From assembly GCA_035570055.1 (NCBI GenBank), contig DATMLM010000039.1, positions 1 to 64,000 on the forward strand: a DNA stretch of 64,000 nucleotides, in the 5' to 3' direction. This document shows positions 26,748 to 35,621 of the stretch, one piece after another. The position numbers and the translations under genes are program-made. The stretch's first letter is position 1. Each line of letters opens with the position of its first letter. The stretch comes from DASRDS01 sp035570055 (GTDB lineage: Bacteria > Gemmatimonadota > Gemmatimonadetes > Gemmatimonadales > Gemmatimonadaceae). The notes below the pieces were generated by a model. The model ran no database searches. It was not told the origin of the DNA and saw only the letters and a list, made by a program, of their open reading frames with translations.

Positions 26748-28321
26748 GCCATGCGCCGCACGCGGCGGACGAGCAGGTACGCACCGGTCACAGCGGACGT
26801 AGCGCCACCCAGGAGCAACGGCAGCACGACGGCGTACCACAGGAGCCGAGTGCTGTTCAGGGCTGGGTAGTCGAAGCTGTGAATCGCGTCGCGCGCCCAG
26901 CGCCACACGCGGATCGCGTGATCAGTGAAACCGACTGGCGTGCCGTTCACGGCGTCGAGGTACACGACCGAGCCGACGGCATCCGCGAATGTCACGCGCC
27001 ACGCGGGCAGATGCCGCTCACGGCCCGGGCGCGCGTAGTAGTACGAATCGTAGCGCGTGAGAAAGTCCGCACGTGCGATCGGAGCGGACCCACCCATCAC
27101 CCGAGACGCGATCCGATCGGCGTCGTCGGCGGCGAGTACGCTTCGCGAGTGTCCGGTCGTGGCGTCCACCCAAAATTCCCAACCATCGGCGAGATGGATG
27201 TCGTAGCCGGGCTGGTCCTCGAGTTGTACCAGATCGATGGCGACTGGTCGTGAGCGATCGCTCAACTGCGCCAGCGCGGCGGCTTCGGTGACGCGGATCT
27301 GGTCCCAGCGGAGGCGGTCCCCGCGCGCTCGCGCGACTTGCGCGCCGCTCGGGAAAGTCGAGGGGCCGAGGTTCTCGAGAATACCAGTGAACGTCCAGGT
27401 GAGAACCAGCAGTCCGAAAATGACGCCGGCGAGATGGTGCCACTTCGAAACGCCGCGGTAGGCGGTCGGACGCCAGCGTCCGCGCTTCCGATTGGGAAAT
27501 AGCTGCACCAACCCCAACGTGATGCCGGTGAGTGCGATCAACACCGCGATCGCAGGCAGCCCCACGCTGAGCTGCTGCCAGAGGGATTCACGGTCTTGCA
27601 AGAGCCACTGGAAGTACATCCAATGCGGGACGGTGCCCAGCCAGGTCGTGAGGCGTGTCGTCGAGGTCGCGCGACCGAATGCGGTGCCGCCTCGCTGCTC
27701 GACGTAGATGGCGGTCGCGCTCGGGTTCGCGAAACGGACCCGATAGGCCGGAAACTCGTGCGCGTAGTCTCGATTCTCCATGTAGTGATCACCACGCGCG
27801 AGCAGATCGACTCCTTTGACCCGAGCGCCCGCCTCGACGCGCTCGGCCGCAATCGCCGATGCGGCCGCGGGGTCAATCGGCGACAGCACCGATCCCGTCC
27901 TCGCGTCCACGAGCGCGAGCGCCACGGGGTGGTACGCGAGCTCACCCCAGATCTGGTACGCCGGGCGGTCGCGCCACCAGAAGAGGCGGCCGCCGATCGG
28001 CGTGCGATCGGTCACCTTCGCCGGAAAGGTCAGCGAGGGAATGCGACCCTGTGCCGCGCGCGCCGCCGCGGCGAAGCCGACGAGGGAGTCCGTTGCATCG
28101 AACGGGGTGAGTTGGCTGAGCAGCTGCGAGTCGGTGTAGGCCGGCCAATCGTAGAACGCCATGGCGATGCCGCTCGTGAACCAGACGAACACCAGCGTAC
28201 CGAGCACGATCCCAATCCAGCGGTGCGTGAGGTACAGCAGGCGCTTCCAGCCTAGCGCCGCCGGTGCCCGTTGCGGGATATGGCCAGCCACGCTGGCGAT
28301 CTGAACTGCCATCTCCGTCAC
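26744..28321 (-). CDS. PepSY-domain membrane protein linked to iron uptake
   Basis: A 525-residue inner-membrane protein with four main helices: LTHRWIGIVLGTLVFVWFTSG near the N terminus, a central pair (around LPAIAVLIALTGITLGLVQLF and HLAGVIFGLLVLTWTFTGI) and one near the C terminus. PepSY-type periplasmic segments lie between. Conserved histidines in helices 1 and 3 suggest haem or electron transfer. Such proteins commonly sit by siderophore receptors and are thought to help release iron by reduction. It starts 11 bases after the receptor stop. Confidence 0.85.
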   Translation of the reverse strand: MTEMAVQIASVAGHIPQRAPAALGWKRLLYLTHRWIGIVLGTLVFVWFTSGIAMAFYDWPAYTDSQLLSQLTPFDATDSLVGFAAAARAAQGRIPSLTFPAKVTDRTPIGGRLFWWRDRPAYQIWGELAYHPVALALVDARTGSVLSPIDPAAASAIAAERVEAGARVKGVDLLARGDHYMENRDYAHEFPAYRVRFANPSATAIYVEQRGGTAFGRATSTTRLTTWLGTVPHWMYFQWLLQDRESLWQQLSVGLPAIAVLIALTGITLGLVQLFPNRKRGRWRPTAYRGVSKWHHLAGVIFGLLVLTWTFTGILENLGPSTFPSGAQVARARGDRLRWDQIRVTEAAALAQLSDRSRPVAIDLVQLEDQPGYDIHLADGWEFWVDATTGHSRSVLAADDADRIASRVMGGSAPIARADFLTRYDSYYYARPGRERHLPAWRVTFADAVGSVVYLDAVNGTPVGFTDHAIRVWRWARDAIHSFDYPALNSTRLLWYAVVLPLLLGGATSAVTGAYLLVRRVRRMA

Positions 28322-28332
28322 CGCCGCCTGTG

Positions 28333-31056
28333 CTAGAACTTCGCCCCGAGCTGAAAGATCACACGCCGCGGTGCCCCTGCGAACGCAAACTGTGCGGTGC
28401 TGAGATCGCCATCCGTCAGGTACTTCTCGTCGAAGATGTTGCTCACGACGACCGCCGCCGTGTATCGGCGGAACTGCCAGCTCAATCGGGTGTTGGTCAC
28501 GAAGTACGACGGCATGAGGAACGTGTTGGCGTAGTCGAGGTAGGCCGAGCCGGAGAAGTGGCCGTCGATGTAGAACCCGAAATTGGCGGGCAAGCTCAGG
28601 TCCGCGCCGATATCGTAGTTGTCCTTCGGTGCGAGCGCGATCCGATTGCCGGTGTAGTCGTAGTCAGTTCCATTCGAATTGAACCGATACGAGCCGAAGT
28701 GCGCGCCGTAGTACGCGTACTTGGCGAACAGCATGATATCGGGCGTGATCTGGCTGTTCAGGCCCGCTTCGATGCCTGGAAATTTCTCGACTCCGCCATT
28801 CGTGGTGGCGAACGTGTTCCCGCTCGTGCGTATCTGAAGCTCGATCCCGTCGCGCTGCAGCCAGAACGCCGATGCATCGAAGCCGAGTAACCCTCGCAGG
28901 AGGCTGCCTTTGAAGCCGCCCTCGTAGTTGGTGATCGTCTCAGGCGTGGGCGAGGTCGGGGCGATGGACTGTGGGTCAACCGATGACGGTGGAGGTAGGA
29001 AGCCTTCCGCGTACTGCACGTAGACGCTCAGCTGGTCGTCACTCGACGATGCTCCGTTCAGTACCCGATAACTCAACCCGACTTTTGGAGTGAACTTCCG
29101 GTATGTCCCGTTCTGGGGCGCTTGGGTCCCGCCGAGGATCGAGTGTGACGAGATCTCGTTCAGGTCGTACCGTCCGCCGAGCGAGAGGCGCAACCGGTCG
29201 AAGAACGCGAGCTCGTCCTGGAGGTAGGCGGAATAGAACGTGGTGTAGTACGTACTGCCGCCGATGTCGACGGCCCGGAGATCGTAGAGGCCGGGGTACT
29301 GCGGGTGCCGATAGTCGACGTACACGCCATCTTGGATCGAGTCGGCCGTGGTCGGCCCATAGGGCAGGAGAGAATTGCGGTTTCCGGTGTTGCGTTCGAA
29401 GCTCACGCCGGTGATGAGCCGGTTCCTGAACTCCTTGGGGCCGAACCGCCCTTCGAGCTGCAGGTCATTGAAGTAGGCGTCCTCTTCGCGGTGTGAGGTG
29501 AACGGGAAGAGGAGCACATCGAACGAGCCGGCCGATGGCGGCGAGAGCACGTCACCATCGTTGAGGAAGTCGTAGCGGCTGTGTCGATAGCCGAATGTAT
29601 TCGTGAGAGCGAACCCCTCGGTGAGCGCCCGCTTGACTCGGAGCGTCGTGCGCACGTCTTCTTGATTGTACTGCGCCTCGGGCAGGTTCAGATTGGTATA
29701 GAAAAGGGCAGGGTCGATGTTCGACAGCAGCTGTCCATTCTGAATCGGGATCGGCGCGGGCGTGCCGCCGTAGTTCGTGACGTAGTTCGCGGTCACCATG
29801 ATGTTCGTCTTGTCATCAGGCTTCGATACGAACTTCCCGAACAGCGCTTCTGACTGCCGTTGAATCGAGGGGAACGCGAACCCGTCATGACGGTCGCCCT
29901 GCCAGGATACGACGTATCCATTCTGGCTGCCGAGTGGACCGGTCGCCGTCGCCGAGCCGCGGACATAGCCGAGATCACCGACTTCGGCGTTCGCGGCGAA
30001 CTCGGGTTGCGAAGTGGGCTGCGGTGTCAGGATGTTGATCGTGCCGCCGATCGCCGTTCGTCCGTAGAGGGCGGAGCTCGGCCCCCGGACGACTTCGACC
30101 TGGTCGATCATGTTCACCGGGATGTTGTTGATCTGCGCGCTGTTTCGGGCGTCAGTCTGCGGCACTCCATCAATCAGAATGAGAACGGTCTCGTTCTCGT
30201 TGCCCAGTCGTGGGAGTCCGCGGAGCTGGATCGACTGGAAGTTCTCCCCGAACTGCGCCGCCGTCACTCCGGTGGTGGTTTGTACGACCTGCATGAGCGT
30301 CTGCGCGCCGCTCTGCTGGATGATCGTCGCCGGTACGACTTCGACCGGAGCAGGCACGTCGCGCACTTGAGTCGGCGCTTTCGATGCGGTCACGACGACT
30401 TGAGTCAATGCGCTGGGCACGGCGATCAGTTTGAAGTCCAGCGTCGCCTGCTGATCAGCGGCGATCGTAACGGACAGTGTCAACGCCTGGAATCCGATGC
30501 GCTGCACGGTGACGCGGTACGGTCCCGCTGGAAGACCGACGACGTGATAGCTGCCATCGGCGCCAGTGACGGCATGAGCCGACGTCTCGAGGACCTGCAC
30601 CGTCGCATCGCTGATCGGCTCACTCGTCTGGGCATCGCTGACATGGCCCGCAAGCATACCTGTGGGCTGCGGCGCCGGGGGATCCTCCGGCGGGTCGCGC
30701 CGAAGCACAACGATATCGCCGGTGGGGTTCGCCACGGCGCGGAGGGGGCTGTCTTTCAGTACGGTGAGCAACGCCGTCGCCAATGTGACGCGACCAAGAT
30801 GCGCCGTCACGTGCTGGGAGAGGCCTTGCAAGTCAGTGGCGAACGTAATGCTGACGTGGCCCAACCGGGCGATGCTCTGAAGGGCACTCGTGCGTGGCTG
30901 ATCGGCGAGATCGACCGTTACCATGCGCTGCAGAGCGGGGACTTCGGAGACGTCGCGCTGGGCCGACGCCAGCATGGGCGTCGGCGTTGCCGCCGCGGGC
31001 GGTTGAGCCGCCACGCGAAGCACGAACATCGCAACCGCTGCAATCCCAAAACGCAT
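28333..31056 (-). CDS. TonB-dependent transducer with STN domain (FecA-like)
   Basis: A 907-residue outer-membrane receptor. After the signal peptide, an STN signalling domain spans about residues 45-115 (LADQPRTSALQSIARLGHVSITF), then a carboxypeptidase-regulatory domain (about 133-215), plug (about 220-345) and barrel ending RRVIFQLGAKF. The STN domain passes ligand binding to FecR. Its ATG follows the FecR stop directly (TAGATG), and FecI is divergent, so this is a complete FecI/FecR/FecA-type surface-signalling set. A ferric siderophore is the likely ligand. Confidence 0.92.
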   Translation of the reverse strand: MRFGIAAVAMFVLRVAAQPPAAATPTPMLASAQRDVSEVPALQRMVTVDLADQPRTSALQSIARLGHVSITFATDLQGLSQHVTAHLGRVTLATALLTVLKDSPLRAVANPTGDIVVLRRDPPEDPPAPQPTGMLAGHVSDAQTSEPISDATVQVLETSAHAVTGADGSYHVVGLPAGPYRVTVQRIGFQALTLSVTIAADQQATLDFKLIAVPSALTQVVVTASKAPTQVRDVPAPVEVVPATIIQQSGAQTLMQVVQTTTGVTAAQFGENFQSIQLRGLPRLGNENETVLILIDGVPQTDARNSAQINNIPVNMIDQVEVVRGPSSALYGRTAIGGTINILTPQPTSQPEFAANAEVGDLGYVRGSATATGPLGSQNGYVVSWQGDRHDGFAFPSIQRQSEALFGKFVSKPDDKTNIMVTANYVTNYGGTPAPIPIQNGQLLSNIDPALFYTNLNLPEAQYNQEDVRTTLRVKRALTEGFALTNTFGYRHSRYDFLNDGDVLSPPSAGSFDVLLFPFTSHREEDAYFNDLQLEGRFGPKEFRNRLITGVSFERNTGNRNSLLPYGPTTADSIQDGVYVDYRHPQYPGLYDLRAVDIGGSTYYTTFYSAYLQDELAFFDRLRLSLGGRYDLNEISSHSILGGTQAPQNGTYRKFTPKVGLSYRVLNGASSSDDQLSVYVQYAEGFLPPPSSVDPQSIAPTSPTPETITNYEGGFKGSLLRGLLGFDASAFWLQRDGIELQIRTSGNTFATTNGGVEKFPGIEAGLNSQITPDIMLFAKYAYYGAHFGSYRFNSNGTDYDYTGNRIALAPKDNYDIGADLSLPANFGFYIDGHFSGSAYLDYANTFLMPSYFVTNTRLSWQFRRYTAAVVVSNIFDEKYLTDGDLSTAQFAFAGAPRRVIFQLGAKF

Positions 31057-32085
31057 CTACGACTTCCTCGGCGAGAGCAGGATGATCTGGCCTTCGCGGG
31101 TATAGCCGGCGTGTAACGCGACCGTGAGCGACCTGAGGACCCGCGCCAGGTCCGGGTCGGGGAAGACGATGGTCACGTGCCGCGCCGCGAGCGTAGAGTC
31201 GGTGATCTGAATATCGACGTCATACCAGCGTCCGAGGTCGGCGGCGACTGACCGGAGCGGCACATCATCGAAACTCAACTCGCCTCGCGTCCACGACAGA
31301 TAGCGGGTGACGTTGACGCCGCGCAGCACGGCGATATCGCCGGCCGGGGTGCGCTGCGCGAGATCGCCGGGGTGGAGCGCGACTCGCGAGTCGCCGAATG
31401 CGACCTCGCCGCTCGCGACCACGACCTGCGCGCGATCATCATCCGCGTACGAGCGTAGCGTGAATGCGGTGCCAACGTCTCGCACCACCGCGCCCCCAGC
31501 CACGGCAGCGAAGGGCCGCGCGAGGTCGTGCCGGACGTCGAAGTATGCCTCACCGTCGAGAGAGACGTCTCGGCGCCCCTCGCCATAGCCCGCTGGCACG
31601 TGCAGCACGCTGCCCGGGCCCAACAGCACATGCGTGCCATCGGCGAGCGTGATGTCCGTACGATGACCGCGGGGGCTCGTGAACGTACGCTCTGTCGCGA
31701 CCTCGCGTGCGCGGTCCGGGCGGTCGTTGATCGAGCGCACGAGTACCACGGCGCTCGCCGCGAGGACGACGGCGGCCGCGAGCGCCCAGCGGAGATACGG
31801 CGGGCGCATTGTCGAGGACCGCTCAACCGCCCCTGACGATCTGACAACGCGTAACGCGGGGCCGCGACGAATCCCCGGCGCGATGTGTTTCCAGGCGGCA
31901 CCGGAGTCGAAGCGCCGCTCAGTCTGTCCCGCTTCGCTCCACGTTGCCTCGAGCTCTGCAAGGAGCTTCTCATTTTGCGGATCCGACGCAGCCCAACGAC
32001 GGACCGCCTCGATCTCGACTTCACTGCACTCGCCAGCGAGAAATCGCTCTAACAGGCCCCAATCGGGGTCATGATCGCTTGTCAT
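31057..32085 (-). CDS. FecR-type anti-sigma regulator
   Basis: A 342-residue single-pass inner-membrane protein: cytoplasmic N-terminal domain (WGLLERFLAGECSEVEIEAVRRW) that holds the sigma factor, a membrane helix near residues 98-117 (WALAAAVVLAASAVVLVRS), a periplasmic FecR domain and a C-terminal domain (FDDVPLRSVAADLGRWYDV) that contacts the receptor's STN domain. The ATG at 32085 is chosen as the domain starts there. It heads the leftward iron operon, divergent from fecI. Confidence 0.93.
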   Translation of the reverse strand: MTSDHDPDWGLLERFLAGECSEVEIEAVRRWAASDPQNEKLLAELEATWSEAGQTERRFDSGAAWKHIAPGIRRGPALRVVRSSGAVERSSTMRPPYLRWALAAAVVLAASAVVLVRSINDRPDRAREVATERTFTSPRGHRTDITLADGTHVLLGPGSVLHVPAGYGEGRRDVSLDGEAYFDVRHDLARPFAAVAGGAVVRDVGTAFTLRSYADDDRAQVVVASGEVAFGDSRVALHPGDLAQRTPAGDIAVLRGVNVTRYLSWTRGELSFDDVPLRSVAADLGRWYDVDIQITDSTLAARHVTIVFPDPDLARVLRSLTVALHAGYTREGQIILLSPRKS

Positions 32086-32136
32086 GTGAACACACAACGA
32101 CCGAGCGACTCCAAACCCTTCATAGCCGTTGCCGTA

Positions 32137-32165
32137 TTGTGACTTGCCAGACACGGCATTATCGT
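32137..32165 (+). promoter_or_regulatory. Candidate promoter of the fecI-like sigma gene
   Basis: TTGTGA (32137-32142), a 17-base spacer and TATCGT (32160-32165) form a moderate promoter. It would start RNA near 32172, which favours the sigma-factor ATG at 32200 over the GTG at 32164. No Fur-like box was seen in the 114-base gap. Confidence 0.35.
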
Positions 32166-32199
32166 GCGATTGCCGAAGTGCAATCCAGCCTCACCCCTC

Positions 32200-32805
32200 A
32201 TGACCTTTTCAGCGCGCCACGATCCGATCGTTCCACCGCATGTCGAGCATGCGGCGGCGCATCGGGATGCCGAGTTGCTGGCGCGCGCACGAACGGGCGA
32301 TTCGGCGGCTTTCGAGGCGCTCTTTCACGCCTACTACGACCCACTGTGCCGGCTCGTCGATCGCTATGTGCGATCGGCGGAGACGGCTGAAGAAGTCGTA
32401 CAGAGCCTATTCCTCAGGCTGTGGGAGCAGCGTGAGACGTGGACGGTGCGGGACACGGTCCGCGTCTACTTGTACTCCGCGGCCCGCCGGCGGGCACTGG
32501 ATCATCTCAAGCACGAGCGTGTCACCCGCCGGTTTCGGGAGGCCGCCATCGCCGATCCGAGTCTCGTGGGCAACGATGCCTCCGCTCCGTCCGTCGTGGA
32601 AAGGCTCGAGACGGCGGATCGCGTCAAACGTGTCCGCGACGCGATCGATGGGCTACCGGATCGCTATCGGGCGGTGCTCGTGCTTCGCACTGAACATCAT
32701 CTGACCGTCCCCGATATTGCGCGGATTCTCGGCATTCCGATCAAGACGGCCGAGACGCGCGCGGCACGCGCGCTCAAGTTGTTGCGTGCCGCGCTGTCTC
32801 GATGA
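32200..32805 (+). CDS. FecI-type ECF sigma factor
   Basis: A 201-residue sigma factor: region 2 at about residues 25-95 (EALFHAYYDPLCRLVDRYVRSAETAEEVVQSLFLRLW) and region 4 at about 140-198 (LTVPDIARILGIPIKTAETRAARAL). It is divergent from fecR and its STN-receptor, so it is their sigma partner. An alternative GTG at 32164 would add 12 residues. Its TGA stop abuts the stop of the convergent receptor gene. Confidence 0.92.
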   Translation: MTFSARHDPIVPPHVEHAAAHRDAELLARARTGDSAAFEALFHAYYDPLCRLVDRYVRSAETAEEVVQSLFLRLWEQRETWTVRDTVRVYLYSAARRRALDHLKHERVTRRFREAAIADPSLVGNDASAPSVVERLETADRVKRVRDAIDGLPDRYRAVLVLRTEHHLTVPDIARILGIPIKTAETRAARALKLLRAALSR

Positions 32806-35214
32806 TCAAAAGGCTGCTCTGAGCTCGACCAGGACGCGACGCGGCGCGCCAGGGAACACGTACAGAGGTGCGGTGATCTCGCCATCGTAGAAGTTGAGCC
32901 GATTGAGAATATTCTCGACGGCGACCGCGAGGGTGTATTGATGCCAGCGGTAGCTCACGCGGCCATTCAGCGTAAAGCTCGGTGGTATCAAGTACACGTT
33001 CTCCGGGTCGAGGGCTTTGTTCCCCTCGTACAGGCCGGACATGACGACACCGAACGGTCCGTATCCGTAGTTCCCGGAGACGTTGATCATGTCATGTGGG
33101 GACAGGTTCACGCGGAGACCCTTCAGACTGACCAACGTGTCGTTTTGCTGGAAATTGAACCGGCCATACACGCCGTTGTAGTAGGCATAAAACGCGTGCA
33201 GCGCGAACTGCGTCACCGGTTGGAAGTCCACTTCAGTCTCCACCCCCGTGAACTTCTCTTGGCCGCCTGGAGAGGTCACGAACGTGTTCGGGTGCGGGCC
33301 CGGTAGCAGGATCTCGATGCCGTCTCGCAGCATACTGAACGCGGAGACATCGAACGCGACCATATCGCTCAGCATACTGCCTTTGACGCCACCTTCGTAG
33401 TTCGTGATGTTCTCGGGAGCGATCGGGTTGTTCGGGTTGACGGCGACCGTGATCGTCGTCGGTTCCGAGCCGGGTCGGAACGCGGTCGCGTATTGAGCGT
33501 AGACGCTCAGTTGAGGCGCTCGCGGATCCGCCGAGTCCAACACGCGCAAGGTCGCACCGCCTTTTGGGCTGAACTTGTGTCCGTCGGCGGCGACCAGACT
33601 CGGCGCCGAGCCCGGGACGAGGAACGTCGCATCAATGGCATCGTGATCGTACCGCAGGCCAGCGTTCAGTCGGAGGCGGCCGAAGATCGTGATCTCGTCT
33701 TGGATATAGGCGCTCAAGAACGTGCCCTGATAGTTGACCTGGCCGTTGTCGATTTCGAGGAGCTGCGTCGCGTTTGGAAACACGGGATCATGGTAGTCGA
33801 TGGGCACACCCTCTGAGACGGGATCCGAGTACACCGTCTGCGTGCCCTCGGTGCCGGTGTTCCGGTCCAGCGTTCCGCCGAACAGGATCCGGTTCTGAAA
33901 CGCGGACGGCCCGAAGTGCGCTTCCATGCGCATGTCGTCGTACCAGGCGTCTTCCTGACGTAACCGTGAAAACGGGTAGAGCGTGACGGTGTCGCCCCCG
34001 GGCGCCGATGGTCCAACGAGATAGTCGCCGTCGTCCTGGAAGTTGTACAGCGAGTGCCGGAAGCCAAAGACGTTGGAGACGTTGAGATCGTTGGAGAAGT
34101 CGTGTCGGATCGTGGCCATCGTCCGGATATGTTCTTCGTTGTATTGCGCCGTGGGAAGGTTCAGGTTCGTGTAGGGCGAGAAGGTCGGGTCGATCGAGGA
34201 CAGCAGGTGCGTCCCCTCGACCAGCGGGAGACCGGTCGGCGTGCCACCCCGGTTGAGCGCGTAGTTCGCCTCGAGCGTGAGATGCGTCTTGTCGTCCAAG
34301 GGCGTCGTGAACTTGCCGAACAGCGACGCGGCGTGCTTGTGATACGGTCGCACATCCTGGAAGCTCTGGTGCTCGTCGCCCATGAACGACAGCAGGTATC
34401 CCGCCTTGCTCCCGGTGGTGATCGGTCCGGTGGCGGTGAAGGCGCCCCGGACGAGTCCAAATTGGCCGGTCTGCAAGTCGGCAGTGAAGTGCGGCTCGGG
34501 CGTCGGATCCTGCGTGAAGATGCTGACGACGCCGGCGATCGCCGTGCGTCCGTAGAGTGCGGAGTTCGGACCTTTCACCACCTCGACGTGATCGATATTA
34601 TCGATCGGCGTCGTCAGGATCTGGGCACTGTTGCGGGCATCCGTCTGCGGCACGCCATCGAGTAGAATCAGCGTGCCTTCGTTCTCGTCTCCGAACCGGG
34701 GGACGCCGCGAAGCTGGATCGAGTTGAAGTTCTCACCGAACGACCCCATAGAGACGCCGGGCACCGTCTTGATCGCCTCGGTGAAGTTGGTCGCTTCCGT
34801 CTGGAGGAGCATGCTGTCCGTGAGGACGTTGACCGCGGCGGGGACATCGCGGATCTCAGTCGCGGTGCGGGATGCGGTGACGACGACGCCGGTGAGGGCG
34901 GTCGGTACCGGGGTCATGAGGATCTCGACCTGGGTTGACTGGCCCGTTTGGACGCTGACGCGGCGTTCGAACGGGGACTGGCCGAGTGCGACCACGCTCA
35001 GCGTATAGTCGCCGGCCGGAACGTCCGCCAACGTGAACGTGCCGGCGTCAGACGTTCGTGCCGTGGCGCCGGTCTCTTTTAACGACACCGTCGCTCGGGC
35101 GATCGGTGTGCCCGCTTCCTTGCGAGCGACGCGGCCTCGGATACTGCCGCTCGGCTGAGCGATCAGCCAACAGGGGGTGAGTAGAACGAGTGCGGACAGA
35201 CGAAGGCGTCGCAT
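32806..35214 (-). CDS. TonB-dependent outer-membrane receptor without STN domain
   Basis: An 802-residue receptor similar in plan and many segments to the 28333 receptor (shared plug motifs such as LILLDGVPQTDARNSAQI and barrel ending GAPRRVLVEL) but without the STN signalling domain. Signal peptide LSALVLLTPCWLIAQ, carboxypeptidase-regulatory domain about 20-105, plug about 115-245, then barrel. It looks like a transport-only paralogue of the transducer. The ATG at 35214 is chosen for the signal peptide. It is convergent with fecI. Confidence 0.9.
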   Translation of the reverse strand: MRRLRLSALVLLTPCWLIAQPSGSIRGRVARKEAGTPIARATVSLKETGATARTSDAGTFTLADVPAGDYTLSVVALGQSPFERRVSVQTGQSTQVEILMTPVPTALTGVVVTASRTATEIRDVPAAVNVLTDSMLLQTEATNFTEAIKTVPGVSMGSFGENFNSIQLRGVPRFGDENEGTLILLDGVPQTDARNSAQILTTPIDNIDHVEVVKGPNSALYGRTAIAGVVSIFTQDPTPEPHFTADLQTGQFGLVRGAFTATGPITTGSKAGYLLSFMGDEHQSFQDVRPYHKHAASLFGKFTTPLDDKTHLTLEANYALNRGGTPTGLPLVEGTHLLSSIDPTFSPYTNLNLPTAQYNEEHIRTMATIRHDFSNDLNVSNVFGFRHSLYNFQDDGDYLVGPSAPGGDTVTLYPFSRLRQEDAWYDDMRMEAHFGPSAFQNRILFGGTLDRNTGTEGTQTVYSDPVSEGVPIDYHDPVFPNATQLLEIDNGQVNYQGTFLSAYIQDEITIFGRLRLNAGLRYDHDAIDATFLVPGSAPSLVAADGHKFSPKGGATLRVLDSADPRAPQLSVYAQYATAFRPGSEPTTITVAVNPNNPIAPENITNYEGGVKGSMLSDMVAFDVSAFSMLRDGIEILLPGPHPNTFVTSPGGQEKFTGVETEVDFQPVTQFALHAFYAYYNGVYGRFNFQQNDTLVSLKGLRVNLSPHDMINVSGNYGYGPFGVVMSGLYEGNKALDPENVYLIPPSFTLNGRVSYRWHQYTLAVAVENILNRLNFYDGEITAPLYVFPGAPRRVLVELRAAF

Positions 35215-35308
35215 GCTCGATCTCCGGTGTGAGCAGTCGATGGACTGATGAGGTGCATCCATCGACAACGACTCAACCGGTCACAACCCTTCACCGCGCT
35301 GCGCCCTC

Positions 35309-35337
35309 TTGTGTGGCATAGTCTAGGGGACTATGCT
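35309..35337 (+). promoter_or_regulatory. Candidate promoter of the RcnR-like / P-type ATPase operon
   Basis: TTGTGT (35309-35314), a 17-base spacer and TATGCT (35332-35337). The predicted RNA start, about 35344, is almost at the ATG at 35346, so the message may be leaderless. The operator at 35316 fills the spacer. Confidence 0.5.
35316..35336. promoter_or_regulatory. Candidate RcnR/CsoR-type operator
   Basis: A perfect inverted repeat with arms GCATAGTC (35316-35323) and GACTATGC (35329-35336) around TAGGG, so the centre is a G-tract flanked by AGTC/GACT. This resembles known RcnR/CsoR operators, which have a G-tract between TACT/AGTA-type ends. It lies just before the RcnR-like gene. Confidence 0.7.
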
Positions 35338-35345
35338 ACCAGGAT

Positions 35346-35621
35346 ATGTCTCATGTGTTTCGCAATCGGAAGAAGCTCGGGCTTCGCGTGGCGCGCATCC
35401 GTGGACAGATGGACGCAGTCGCCCGGGCGCTGGAGGAGGGGCACGAGTGCGGCGAGGTGCTGCGGCTCATCGCCAGCGCGCGCGGTGCGATGAACGGGCT
35501 CATGGCCGAAGTGCTCGCCGATCATTTGCGCCACCATGCGTTTCGTGGGGTCCGTCCCGGGTCAGCTGATAACGAAGCTGCCGACGATGTGATCGACGTC
35601 ATCCGCTCCTATCTCAAATGA
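35346..35621 (+). CDS. RcnR-type metal-sensing repressor, second copy
   Basis: A 91-residue repressor of the CsoR/RcnR family with H3, C35, H60 and H64, the full RcnR ligand set (MSHVFRNRKKLGLRV; EECG-type C35; ADHLRHHAF). It overlaps the P-type ATPase by four bases (ATGA), so sensor and exporter are made together. A perfect inverted repeat with a G-tract sits at the promoter, consistent with self-regulation. It resembles the sensor at 12442 but controls a different class of exporter. Confidence 0.9.
   Translation: MSHVFRNRKKLGLRVARIRGQMDAVARALEEGHECGEVLRLIASARGAMNGLMAEVLADHLRHHAFRGVRPGSADNEAADDVIDVIRSYLK

Noticed and set aside
29860..31116. 418-codon plus-strand frame
   Set aside because: Antisense to the STN-containing TonB receptor, whose domains are clear.
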